Positions 26,072 to 34,109 of a stretch of DNA of 64,000 nt are shown one piece after another. Source of the stretch: WJMT01 sp964599635 (GTDB lineage Bacteria; Acidobacteriota; Aminicenantia; Aminicenantales; Aminicenantaceae). Every line of letters begins with the position of its first letter. Positions within the stretch are counted from its first letter, which is position 1. The translations under genes and the position numbers were made by a program. The notes beneath the pieces are model-generated. The model worked only from the letters and a program-made list of their open reading frames with translations. It did no database searches and was not told the origin of the DNA. Location of the stretch: positions 1-64,000 of the forward strand of contig CAZRGM010000013.1 in NCBI GenBank assembly GCA_964599635.1, in the 5' to 3' direction.

Positions 26072-27527
26072 AGAGTCATTTTCTCGCTGGGGAATCATAT
26101 TTGCAGGCTTAGGAATGGCTGTAGGAACAGGAAATTTATGGCGTTTTCCCAGAATCGTCGCTCAATACGGAAGCGGCGCCTTTATGATAGCTTGGATTTT
26201 ATTTCTTTTTATTTGGGCCATGCCCTTGCTCATTATAGAACTCTCGATTGGGAAAAAAACAAGAAGAGGTGTTGTCGGCTCTTTTATGGATATGATAGGT
26301 AAAAATTTTGCATGGATGGGAACTTTTGTTGCCTTTGTCACAGCCGCGATTACTTTTTATTACACGGTTGTGACTGGATGGTGCATCAAGTATTTTTTTG
26401 CCACCTGCTTTCAGGGGCTTATCCATAAAAAGCCACTAAATTTCTGGCATAATTTTTCTTCTTCATGGGAGCCCGTAGGTTTCCATTTTCTGGCTATTCT
26501 CATCGGAGCTTTAATCATTTTTTTTGGAGTGACAAAAGGGATAGAAAGAGCCAATAAGATTATGATCCCTTCCTTATTCGTTCTTTTGATCGTCGCTTGC
26601 GTCAGGGCTTTAACATTACCTGGAGCCTTTAAAGGACTCAATTTCCTTTTCACGCCAAACCTATCTAAACTCGGAGACCTTAAAATATGGATCAATGCTT
26701 TAAGTCAAGCTGCCTGGTCCACTGGAGCAGGATGGGGACTCCTGCTGACCTATGGTGTCTACAGCCGGAAAAAAGAAAATCCAATTCTGACATCAGCCAC
26801 TTTAGGTTTCGGAGACTATTTTGCTTCTCTCTTGGCTGCCGTGACGATCATACCTACTGTGTTTTCATTTTTCTCAGGGCAAAATCTGGCCCAGGAAAAG
26901 GTTCTAGATGTCATGAAAACAGACAATGTAGGCCTCACCTTTATTTGGATCCCTAACCTTTTCTCCAAAATACCATCTGGCTCTTTTTTCCTGGCTCTTT
27001 TCTTTCTGGCTCTTTGCTTTGCTGCTTTTTCTTCTCTCATATCCCAACTCGAACTCATAACCCGTATCTTTATAGATTCTGGGATGACCAGAAAAAAAGC
27101 GGTCTTTATAGTCGGGATCAGCTGCTTTATTCTCGGATTACCTTCAGCCATTAGCATTGGCTTTTTTAACAATCAAGACTGGGTGTGGGGAATGGGCCTC
27201 ATTATCAGCGGAGCTTTCTTTATCTTTCTTGTTCTCAAAACCGGACCTCAAAAATTTCGGGAAAAAATCATTCCCTCAACAGAAAGCCGTTTTAAGCTTG
27301 GAAAAGGATTTGATTTCTTGGTTAAATTCATCCTCCCCATTCAGCTCATCGCTATGCTCGGATGGTGGTTCTGGGACAGCTACTCAAAGGACCCTGGAAA
27401 TTGGACTAAAGTGTTTTCTCAAACCACACTAGGAACAGTCCTTTTTCAATGGGCCGTTGCGATCATTGTCTTTCTTAGTTTTAATAAAATCATTGCAAAA
27501 AAACTTTCACAAAAAAATGAAAATTGA
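26061..27527 (+). CDS. Sodium-dependent NSS/SNF family transporter
   Basis: LeuT-fold amino-acid:Na+ symporter of 488 residues with about 11-12 membrane spans. TM1 has GMAVGTGNLWRFPRIVAQYG, the substrate and Na+ site signature; later LSQAAWSTGAGWGLLLTYGVY (TM6 region). The amino acid carried is unknown; methionine or alanine would match relatives that carry a small subunit. Overlaps truB (26061-26071) and, at its 3' end, the small subunit gene at 27517. Confidence 0.94.
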   Translation: MQNRESFSRWGIIFAGLGMAVGTGNLWRFPRIVAQYGSGAFMIAWILFLFIWAMPLLIIELSIGKKTRRGVVGSFMDMIGKNFAWMGTFVAFVTAAITFYYTVVTGWCIKYFFATCFQGLIHKKPLNFWHNFSSSWEPVGFHFLAILIGALIIFFGVTKGIERANKIMIPSLFVLLIVACVRALTLPGAFKGLNFLFTPNLSKLGDLKIWINALSQAAWSTGAGWGLLLTYGVYSRKKENPILTSATLGFGDYFASLLAAVTIIPTVFSFFSGQNLAQEKVLDVMKTDNVGLTFIWIPNLFSKIPSGSFFLALFFLALCFAAFSSLISQLELITRIFIDSGMTRKKAVFIVGISCFILGLPSAISIGFFNNQDWVWGMGLIISGAFFIFLVLKTGPQKFREKIIPSTESRFKLGKGFDFLVKFILPIQLIAMLGWWFWDSYSKDPGNWTKVFSQTTLGTVLFQWAVAIIVFLSFNKIIAKKLSQKNEN

Positions 27528-27630
27528 AGCTTTTATTTTTATGATCATTATTTTTGGAGTTTGTTTAGGCGGATTTATTTTTTCCCTTTTTTTCTCCTCC
27601 AAAGAGAACAAACCTTCCAAAAAACGCTGA
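27517..27630 (+). CDS. Small membrane subunit of the NSS transporter (MetS-like)
   Basis: 37-residue protein: MKIEAFIFMIIIFGVCLGG, more hydrophobic residues, then a charged tail KENKPSKKR. It overlaps the NSS transporter by 11 bp in another frame. Position, one membrane span, glycine pair and basic end match the small subunits of methionine/alanine NSS importers (MetS of MetPS), which are needed for transport. Shorter than the usual 45-60 residues. The identity rests on position and composition. Confidence 0.7.
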   Translation: MKIEAFIFMIIIFGVCLGGFIFSLFFSSKENKPSKKR

Positions 27631-27649
27631 AAATAAAAATGCCTTTAAC

Positions 27650-27900
27650 TAACCTGGATTATTCACGAGCCGAGGTTTCTACAGATGCGAGGCGCACGTG
27701 GTCTTTCACTGGGAATGCCCTGGTACGAAGCAGATGTAGCAAGATTTGGCTCGCCTGGAAGGTGAAAAAATGGCGATTAAAATTGAAAACAAGAATATGA
27801 AAATTGTTCAGATAATAATTCTTGGAAAAAATCTTGTAGTTCGCTGAAACAAAATTAATAATGAAAACATCTCCATTTTTTTATGAATAGTTCAGGCTAA
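27650..27900 (+). repeat. Family A inverted-repeat element, full-length copy
   Basis: About 250 bp. Left end AACCTGGATTATTCACGAG, right end TATGAATAGTTCAGGCTAA; the two are imperfect inverted repeats (consensus about TARCCTGRAYTATTCAYRA). Subterminal arm AAAAAATGGCGATTAAAATT pairs with ATCTCCATTTTTTT near the right end. A nine-codon frame MKTSPFFYE ends in TAG at the right end. Bases 27631-27989 hold only this element and the next promoter. Confidence 0.8.
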
Positions 27901-27951
27901 AATATATTTATCCCCATAAATCCAACTTTTTGAATTTTATCATCAAATGCC

Positions 27952-27980
27952 TTGAATTTTAACCTGATATATTGTATCTT
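27952..27980 (+). promoter_or_regulatory. Near-leaderless promoter of the DUF507 pair
   Basis: TTGAAT at 27952-27957, 17 bp spacer, TATCTT at 27975-27980. The ATG at 27990 comes nine bases after the -10 box, and no Shine-Dalgarno is present. Confidence 0.5.
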
Positions 27981-27989
27981 TGTTAAGTT

Positions 27990-28268
27990 ATGAGATTGAG
28001 TAAAAATGAAATAGATCATATGGGATTTTCCATTGTAAAAAATCTGATTAAAGAAAATAAAATTAAAATAAAGGATAAAAATTCACTTGTTGAATATGTG
28101 CAGCAGCTCATATTCGATGAATTCCAAATTGAAGAGAAACTTGACCAGGAAGTAAGGCAGATACTTAATCAACATAGAGAAAAAATACGAAGCGAAAACA
28201 TTGAATATCAAACCATGTTCCGCATGATTAAAAGCAAATTAGCTAAGGAAAAGAATATAGTCTTATGA
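27990..28268 (+). CDS. DUF507 family protein, first of two
   Basis: 92 residues, mostly helical and charged. Begins MRLSKNEIDHMGFSIVKNL and contains FDEFQIEEKLDQEVRQIL, features of DUF507, a family of unknown function common in deep-branching and delta-type bacteria. The second copy follows directly, overlapping by four bases (ATGA). The pair may form a heterodimer; this is inference. Confidence 0.85.
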   Translation: MRLSKNEIDHMGFSIVKNLIKENKIKIKDKNSLVEYVQQLIFDEFQIEEKLDQEVRQILNQHREKIRSENIEYQTMFRMIKSKLAKEKNIVL

Positions 28269-28552
28269 GTGTAAGATTATCTAGAGAAAAAATAAATTAT
28301 CTATCCCGTGTCATTATGGAATCTATTTTCGAAGACGACCATGTGGATTTTTTAGAGGAGCCTAATGAAATTCGGCTCTCCATTGTCAAAAGCATTGAAA
28401 ACGAACTCAAACTCTACGGATTATTAGAAAAAAAAGCGATAAAAAAAATAGAATCCCAAAAAAAGACTATCAAGGAAGATAGCCGAGAATGGGAAATACT
28501 GTTCCGTAAATATTACAAAGATGAAATCACTAAGCTCGGGACAAGCTTCTAG
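28265..28552 (+). CDS. DUF507 family protein, second of two
   Basis: 95 residues and alignable with the preceding protein (VRLSREKINYLSRVIMESI; SIVKSIENELKLYGLLEKKA). Overlaps its twin by four bases and the following thioesterase by 32 bases in another frame, so all three are likely coupled. Function unknown. Confidence 0.83.
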   Translation: MSVRLSREKINYLSRVIMESIFEDDHVDFLEEPNEIRLSIVKSIENELKLYGLLEKKAIKKIESQKKTIKEDSREWEILFRKYYKDEITKLGTSF

Positions 28553-28985
28553 CGGAAACCCGATTTTCTCAAAAAATACTCCTTATGTGGAAATCCAGGA
28601 GAGAGTTCGCTATTCTGAGACAGATCAGATGGGAGTGGCGCATAATAAACAATACTTTGAATGGTTTGAAATCGGGAGAACTGAATTCTGCAGAAAAAAT
28701 GGGATTTCTTACCAAGATATCGAAAAAAAAGGTTATTTTCTGGTGGTCGCTGAATCTTTTTGTAAATACAAAAAACCTCTTAGATATGATGAAGAAATCG
28801 CGATACGGATTTATCTGAGAGAGTCCTCTCCTAAAAAATTTATCTTTGATTATCAAATCTTTTCAATTCCTAAAAAACAACTAGCCGCCGAAGGATATAC
28901 GGTTCATGTAACCACCAATAAGTCCGCTAAAGTCACTCCACTCCCTGATGATATATACAACAAAATCAACCCCGTAAAATATTAA
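28521..28985 (+). CDS. Acyl-CoA thioesterase, YbgC/4HBT hotdog family
   Basis: 154-residue hotdog-fold thioesterase. RVRYSETDQMGVAHNKQYFEW holds the catalytic aspartate; the central helix is WFEIGRTEFCRKNGISY. Hydrolyses acyl-CoA or acyl-ACP; substrate unknown. The start at 28521 overlaps the DUF507 gene; an internal start would shorten a non-conserved leader of about 20 residues. A bidirectional terminator follows. Confidence 0.9.
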   Translation: MKSLSSGQASSGNPIFSKNTPYVEIQERVRYSETDQMGVAHNKQYFEWFEIGRTEFCRKNGISYQDIEKKGYFLVVAESFCKYKKPLRYDEEIAIRIYLRESSPKKFIFDYQIFSIPKKQLAAEGYTVHVTTNKSAKVTPLPDDIYNKINPVKY

Positions 28986-29005
28986 ATACAAAGAAAACAA
29001 TTAAT

Positions 29006-29041
29006 AAAAAAGGCCGAGGGGGATTGACCTCGGCCTTTTTT
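29006..29041. terminator. Bidirectional intrinsic terminator
   Basis: Perfect stem AAAAAAGGCCGAGG / CCTCGGCCTTTTTT with an eight-base loop, T-run on both strands. It lies between the convergent thioesterase and PKD-barrel genes. Confidence 0.9.
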
Positions 29042-29067
29042 AATGTCTTACTATCTTTTTTTTCTAG

Positions 29068-30510
29068 TTAGAATAATAATCTAAATCCAAGCAGAAATTT
29101 ATGGGTTTCAGATATTTCTCTGTTTTCACCGCCTACAGGAATTCTGCCCTCGAAAAAGATCGAACCGCTGGGAAACACATCCACTCCAATATTCCCCACT
29201 AAATCAAGCCCAGATCCTCTGGAATCTTGTTCTTTTGAACTGTAGCCCAATCCGGCTCCAATAAACGCAGGGGACATATGAGCATTCACTAGTGCATTAG
29301 CCGTAAAGAATGTTTTGAATACATGTGTATTGGCAAGAGGAATAGCAGGTCCTGCAGATAAAATAAAACTAAACTTATCAGGAACAAATTTGTACATAAG
29401 TCCAAGCCTTCCAAAGGCATATCCAGTATAGGTCCCATGGGCAAGCAAACCTCCAGCCTCAGCTAAAAAGAATAACTTTTGCTTTTTGACCTCAAAGCTG
29501 GCATCGCAGGGGCCGGAAACAGCACCAAAATCATCATAAACAGCTACTGTCGCCGAATAGATCCCAGCTTCTTCCATTGTGTATTCCCAAATGTAAGGTT
29601 CTTCTGTTAATGTAGTTTCTGCTATCACATTGCTGACTTCATCGGATATCTCAAGGACTGCTTTTTCCAAGGCACCATCAGGATCTTTGGAACCAGAAGC
29701 ATCGAAGGTCATCATTTCTCCTTCTTTGATAACTTCCGGACTAACCTCCAGCATACAGGTGGGAGGAAAGTTTATGTAAACAGTTGCTTCACAGGGGTTA
29801 GATGACGCTTCATCATAATAATTATAAACCACAGGTTTAAAATCATATTTTCCGGGTTCACTGAATTTCGTCTGCCACTTTGGATTATCCTTGGTAAGTG
29901 TCTGTGTACTTAACTTACTTCCCTCGGAACTATAAATATCAATAACCATCTTTTCAGCATTTTTAGATCCACTCATATCTACAGTGATGGGATCATTGAT
30001 ATTAGCCTTTTCTGGGTCAACCACGATATCACAAATAGGAACTTCCTTGGCTCTCTCAACCTTGACCAAAGAAATATTTCCACAAGGCCTGGGCATAATA
30101 AACATATACTGTTTATGGTCTCTGACGACATTAAACACAAAAACGGGAAGCGGCTCTTCTCCTGCCCACTCAAGATCTTCCACAACTTTTACTTTTCCAT
30201 GAGACCGGAATAACATCCACATAAATTTTTGACCCACAGGAAGGTCGGCCTCTTCAAAAGATTGAGTTTCCAGCTGCTCTAAAAATGGAAAATAGAGATC
30301 GCCATAGCCAGCGGAGTCAAATCCGTATTTGATATCACCCTTATACTCTTCCAGTAATATCTTCATAACTTCTTGGGTAGGAACATCTCCTTTTATCCGA
30401 ACAAAAGTATAGCGCCCTATTTGATCTAACTTTTTTGTCTCTGCAAAAAATAAAGATGTTATAAGAAAAAGCATCAGGGTGGTTACAACGAATACTCTTT
30501 TTACTTTCAT
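29068..30510 (-). CDS. Secreted PKD-like domain protein with C-terminal beta-barrel
   Basis: 480 residues. Signal peptide (KVKRVFVVTTLMLFLITSLFFAE), an N-terminal region of about 140 residues with no recognised fold, two PKD/Ig-like domains (about 155-240, VDMSGSKNAEKM; and 245-335, FDASGSKDPDGALEKA), and a C-terminal segment of short strands ending HKFLLGFRLLF, as in an OmpA-type barrel. Probably displays Ig-like domains in the periplasm or at the surface. SD AAGGAGG precedes the ATG. Single-gene unit with promoter and terminator. Confidence 0.75.
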   Translation of the reverse strand: MKVKRVFVVTTLMLFLITSLFFAETKKLDQIGRYTFVRIKGDVPTQEVMKILLEEYKGDIKYGFDSAGYGDLYFPFLEQLETQSFEEADLPVGQKFMWMLFRSHGKVKVVEDLEWAGEEPLPVFVFNVVRDHKQYMFIMPRPCGNISLVKVERAKEVPICDIVVDPEKANINDPITVDMSGSKNAEKMVIDIYSSEGSKLSTQTLTKDNPKWQTKFSEPGKYDFKPVVYNYYDEASSNPCEATVYINFPPTCMLEVSPEVIKEGEMMTFDASGSKDPDGALEKAVLEISDEVSNVIAETTLTEEPYIWEYTMEEAGIYSATVAVYDDFGAVSGPCDASFEVKKQKLFFLAEAGGLLAHGTYTGYAFGRLGLMYKFVPDKFSFILSAGPAIPLANTHVFKTFFTANALVNAHMSPAFIGAGLGYSSKEQDSRGSGLDLVGNIGVDVFPSGSIFFEGRIPVGGENREISETHKFLLGFRLLF

Positions 30511-30560
30511 TTTGTCCTCCTTAAATCAATAAATATTATTTTTACGTCCCTTTAATATCA

Positions 30561-30589
30561 TTTTTAATGATTTACATCCTCTTTGTCAA
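30561..30589 (-). promoter_or_regulatory. Promoter of the PKD-barrel gene
   Basis: Minus strand TTGACA (30589-30584), 17 bp spacer, TAAAAA (30566-30561), 51 bp before the ATG. Confidence 0.6.
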
Positions 30590-30591
30590 GG

Positions 30592-30610
30592 AAAAACGAT
30601 AATCGTTTTT
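30592..30610. promoter_or_regulatory. Perfect palindrome AAAAACGATAATCGTTTTT next to the -35 box
   Basis: Nine-base arms around a single A, three bases upstream of the minus-strand -35 box at 30589. Position suits an activator or repressor site acting on the PKD-barrel gene, and perhaps on the divergent ACT gene. Regulator not recognised; it could instead be a small hairpin. Confidence 0.5.
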
Positions 30611-30680
30611 TTTAATTATATGGATAACCAATAGTTATATCAATGATATCTTTTATATTTTATGAATGCCCAGAATCTGG

Positions 30681-30710
30681 TTGTGTTTAACCATATTATT
30701 CTGGTATAAT
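30681..30710 (+). promoter_or_regulatory. Promoter of the ACT-domain gene
   Basis: TTGTGT at 30681-30686, 18 bp spacer, consensus TATAAT at 30705-30710. AAGGAG lies before the GTG at 30738. Confidence 0.6.
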
Positions 30711-30737
30711 CAATTTTTATAAAAAGGAGACAGAAAA

Positions 30738-31133
30738 GTGCATAACGTGAGACTAGAAAAAGAGTTGACTGTGACCACTCCAAACGATCCAGGAATTCTG
30801 GGGCGTGTTCTTGGGACCCTTGCTAACGCAGGGATTAATCTAAAGGCTCTCTGCGCTTACGCTGAAAACAATAAGGGAACATTCCTCCTCGTCACCTCTG
30901 ATCATGAAAAGGCAAAAAAGTGTTTGGAAGTCATCGGATATGAAGTGATCCTTAACGACGTAGTGACTGTTTTTATAGACGACCGGATTGGGGCTGGGGC
31001 TGAAATAGGAGCTCTCTTAGGTAACGCTGTCATTGATATCGACTACTGCTATGGCACATCGGCTGGATTGGGAAAAGCAGTGCTTGTTTTTAAAACCACT
31101 AATAACAAAAAAGCTCTGGAAACATTAGAATAA
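30738..31133 (+). CDS. Tandem ACT-domain protein
   Basis: 131 residues beginning at GTG behind AAAAAGGAG. ACT 1 (about 8-70): ELTVTTPNDPGILGRVLGTLANAGIN; ACT 2 (about 72-130): IGALLGNAVIDIDYCYGTSA. ACT domains bind amino acids and control enzymes; stand-alone pairs like this are probably sensors. No enzyme domain is attached. Single-gene unit that ends six bases before the stop of the convergent glycosyltransferase operon, with no terminator in between. Confidence 0.85.
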   Translation: MHNVRLEKELTVTTPNDPGILGRVLGTLANAGINLKALCAYAENNKGTFLLVTSDHEKAKKCLEVIGYEVILNDVVTVFIDDRIGAGAEIGALLGNAVIDIDYCYGTSAGLGKAVLVFKTTNNKKALETLE

Positions 31134-31139
31134 ATCCAT

Positions 31140-32441
31140 CTAAACGGCGGAGTATTCAATAAATATTTCTTTGAAATGTTTTTTCACTCTATCTTGGAAA
31201 GATTCTTTTGTAAATTCCCTTGCCCTCTTATAGGCTGATTCCCCTATCTTTTTCATGAGTTCTCTTGAATGGATGAGTTTAATGGTTTTTTCCATCAATT
31301 CATCCCTTGTCTCAAAGAAAAAGCCATTTATTTTGTCCTCTATAATTTCCTTCTGACCTCCTCCCTTATGCGTTATAGGGACACATCTATTCTGCATGGC
31401 TTCAACTGTGGTCATCCCGAAATGTTCAGCCCTTTCCGGCTCTATCTGCTCAAAGCCGGTCAAATGCCAAAAAATACTTGCTTTCTTGTATAACTTTCTG
31501 AGCTCATCTAAAGAAATATCAACTTCCAAATCTACCCTTCCTGGGGGAAGGGACTGAGAAGCTTTTCTCACTTTTTCAAAATAAGGATTTTTATCGACAT
31601 TTCCCCCCGCCAGCACAATTTTCCATCCCTCAGTCTTTTGAGGATACTTTGTTATCATCCTCTTAAATATCTTGACCATTTCCAACTGCTGTTTCTTCCC
31701 GCTCGGCTCAAATCGCGAAACCGAAAGGATTATTTTTTCCTTATCGAATTTTTGAGAAAAATCCATCATATCCACAGGAGGATAGAGAACCTTATTCGGT
31801 TCTAAACCCCATTTCTTTTTTATCCATTCCCCCGTATATTGACTGTTACAGATAATATGAGTGTATTTGTCAACATGAAAAAAGCGTGACCTTTCTCTCT
31901 CCGGAAAATGACATATAAATTCAGATATATTTGATAAAGGATAAATCATCTCCAACATGCAGTTGTTTATAAAAATATCATATTCGCCGCTCTCCAGACT
32001 TATGACATGAAAAGGATTATCCCCTCGGAGGTCCACTTCTCCTGCATCAAAAGTGCTGGGGCCTTCTTTTCGATTCTCAAAATAAGGAATTGGGATGACT
32101 TTTGTCTGGCAACTTTTCAAATCCAAACCATACCAATCTTGAAGCTGATTTAAAGATATTTTTTTGTTTGCTATCAGAGTCACATCAAAATCTTCCTGGA
32201 GGGCCTGAGCCAAAGTGCATCCGTATTTCTGCGCTCCGCCGATAAAATGAAGGGCGTTATCATAAACGGCTACCCTGGGCTTTCTGAAGCCTAATGCGAC
32301 TTCAAGCCTTAATAAAATATTATAAGAGGCCTGTATCCCCCGATTCTGTTTGATTTCTTCAAGGCTCTCAGAAATTTTAATCAAACTTTGTTCAGGAAAA
32401 TTTTTGTCAATAAGACTCATTACTTTTTTGAAATCACTCAT
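31140..32441 (-). CDS. GT4-family glycosyltransferase (last gene of operon)
   Basis: 433-residue GT-B enzyme that adds a sugar from a nucleotide donor. Acceptor domain begins near residue 55 (RVAVYDNALHFIGGAQKYG). The donor domain has SVSRFEPSGKKQ, and the EX7E pair is intact in EHFGMTTVE, followed by THKGGGQKEII. The first 50 residues are an extra helical segment. Its ATG abuts the stop of the coiled-coil gene upstream. Sugar and acceptor unknown. Confidence 0.9.
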   Translation of the reverse strand: MSDFKKVMSLIDKNFPEQSLIKISESLEEIKQNRGIQASYNILLRLEVALGFRKPRVAVYDNALHFIGGAQKYGCTLAQALQEDFDVTLIANKKISLNQLQDWYGLDLKSCQTKVIPIPYFENRKEGPSTFDAGEVDLRGDNPFHVISLESGEYDIFINNCMLEMIYPLSNISEFICHFPERERSRFFHVDKYTHIICNSQYTGEWIKKKWGLEPNKVLYPPVDMMDFSQKFDKEKIILSVSRFEPSGKKQQLEMVKIFKRMITKYPQKTEGWKIVLAGGNVDKNPYFEKVRKASQSLPPGRVDLEVDISLDELRKLYKKASIFWHLTGFEQIEPERAEHFGMTTVEAMQNRCVPITHKGGGQKEIIEDKINGFFFETRDELMEKTIKLIHSRELMKKIGESAYKRAREFTKESFQDRVKKHFKEIFIEYSAV

Positions 32442-32927
32442 CTACTTTTTCTTTATCAATTTAAATTTATATTCCTCGATTTCACTTATCAAATCGTCTT
32501 TTTCTCTTTTTATTTTTTTAACTTCATATTCAAGAGTGTTGAGACGGTCTTTCATTTTTTGCAAACTCAGCATGACAGCTAGATAAAAAGGTAGCTCTTC
32601 TTGATTCACTTCATTCTGCTTAATTATATTCCCCTTTAATTTTTTAAAAAATTTAAATATATCTCTGGGTTTTCTTCCTGAATATTCAGAAATCTCCTCT
32701 GATATCCTCTTTAATAACCTAATTCTCTTCTCTAAGATCGAATATCTATTCCATATTTCAGATTCCAACTCGTCAAAATCATACTCCCATATACCAGGCT
32801 CTCTTTCTACTTTGTGATTGACAAGAAATTGAACTTCTTGAATATTCTCCTTTTCTTTATCCAGTCTGTTTCTCAATTCCTTAATCCCCTGCTTTAATTT
32901 CTCAGAACTTTTTGCCATGGCTTTCAA
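32442..32927 (-). CDS. Small coiled-coil protein of the glycosyltransferase operon
   Basis: 161 residues with no enzyme motif. Two long charged helices (about 5-35 and 50-80) and a C-terminal coiled coil (about 115-160, SLQKMKDRLNTLEYEVKKI). The segment ELPFYLAVMLSLQKMKDRL resembles the helical lead-in of glycan-cluster methyltransferases, here without the methyltransferase. Overlaps the upstream glycosyltransferase by four bases and abuts the downstream one. I do not recognise a named family; a scaffold or length-setting partner is a guess. Confidence 0.75.
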   Translation of the reverse strand: MKAMAKSSEKLKQGIKELRNRLDKEKENIQEVQFLVNHKVEREPGIWEYDFDELESEIWNRYSILEKRIRLLKRISEEISEYSGRKPRDIFKFFKKLKGNIIKQNEVNQEELPFYLAVMLSLQKMKDRLNTLEYEVKKIKREKDDLISEIEEYKFKLIKKK

Positions 32928-34108
32928 TTTATCTTATTTTGTAAAGATTTAATAAATCCTGCATATTCCTGTGCACATCTTTTTATACTACATTCTCTCT
33001 CTACAAAATTCTTAGCCTCCCTTCCTAAAGATATCCTAAAATCTTTATCTAGAGCTATCGCCAGAATCATCCTTTTGATCATCTCTTTCTCATCCATATC
33101 AGGAGAAACTTTGAGGGTGCAGTAATCAGGAAATTCAACATACGAACCATAGTCAGTGACTAAAGTTGGTTTTCCATAACCCATCATTCTTAACAACGAA
33201 CCTGAACTTTCTCCCATGGTCGGATATCTTAGATTAATACAGATATCTGAAGCACTAATGACCTCTTCAAGCTTTTCAATGGGGAGATGTCCTAATTTGA
33301 TAATACTGAGCTCATGGCCTTCCAAATAATTCTTCAAAAGTCCTGCTCTGTCCTTTCCAGCTATTAAATATTTAAACTTGAACTCCTTAATCTCTGCCAA
33401 AGCTGATAAAATGCTTTGATATCTTTTATTCTTGTTGATAAAGCCCGCTGATAAAATAAGAATTTCATCATCTTTGATATCAAGATCTTTTCTGACCTTT
33501 TCCTTATCAAATTCTTTCTGGATATGACCGTGATGATGGATCTTTACTAAAGGCTTATTTGTCTTAACACTCACCTTGTCTTTAACAAAATTGGAATGAA
33601 CAATGAAAGCCTTAGCTGCTTCTAAGATCTCCTCATTCAAAGGATAGTCCACGGCCCTCTCAGATTCCCATATTTGGTTAGGCAACTTAAGTCTGATCCT
33701 TTCAGCTATTTGTCTCCCTTCTTCTCCATAATATTGAATCAGCAGATCTTTATATGAATCAAAATCACCTGTCTCATCATATCGTTCTGCATAAAATCCT
33801 TGTAACACAAGATCATGAAGAACCACAATCCCTGGGTATCTCTTTAAGCTTTCATAAATAAATTTATGGGCTTTATAGTCATTTCCCATATGGTAAATGA
33901 TTTCATTATATTGAGACAGATCGAAATCTTTGGCATCAAACGGAATAATATTGAATCTCCTCTTCAGTTCCCTGTTTGCAGGCTCCCAAGAAGGATCGAT
34001 AAAAAGGTCTATATCAAAATATTCCGAAAGGAAAGGAATAATCTCTTCTGAATAATCAGAAATGCCAGATTTTACTGGATTCAAGGGGGAAAAATAGGCA
34101 ATTCTCAT
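32924..34108 (-). CDS. GT4-family glycosyltransferase (middle gene)
   Basis: 394-residue GT-B protein. N-terminus RIAYFSPLNPVKSGISDYSE, typical of GT4. Donor domain from about residue 200 (ILILSAGFINKNKRYQSIL). The usual EX7E motif reads ESSGSLLRM, so the second acid is replaced by M, as in a GT4 subgroup with GESSGSLL. AGGAG SD precedes the ATG, one base after the upstream stop. Confidence 0.88.
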   Translation of the reverse strand: MRIAYFSPLNPVKSGISDYSEEIIPFLSEYFDIDLFIDPSWEPANRELKRRFNIIPFDAKDFDLSQYNEIIYHMGNDYKAHKFIYESLKRYPGIVVLHDLVLQGFYAERYDETGDFDSYKDLLIQYYGEEGRQIAERIRLKLPNQIWESERAVDYPLNEEILEAAKAFIVHSNFVKDKVSVKTNKPLVKIHHHGHIQKEFDKEKVRKDLDIKDDEILILSAGFINKNKRYQSILSALAEIKEFKFKYLIAGKDRAGLLKNYLEGHELSIIKLGHLPIEKLEEVISASDICINLRYPTMGESSGSLLRMMGYGKPTLVTDYGSYVEFPDYCTLKVSPDMDEKEMIKRMILAIALDKDFRISLGREAKNFVERECSIKRCAQEYAGFIKSLQNKIN

Positions 34109-34109
34109 C

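Noticed and set aside
32924..34108. Middle glycosyltransferase as inactive because EX7E is incomplete
   Set aside because: The variant ESSGSLL is typical of a GT4 subgroup, so loss of activity cannot be claimed.
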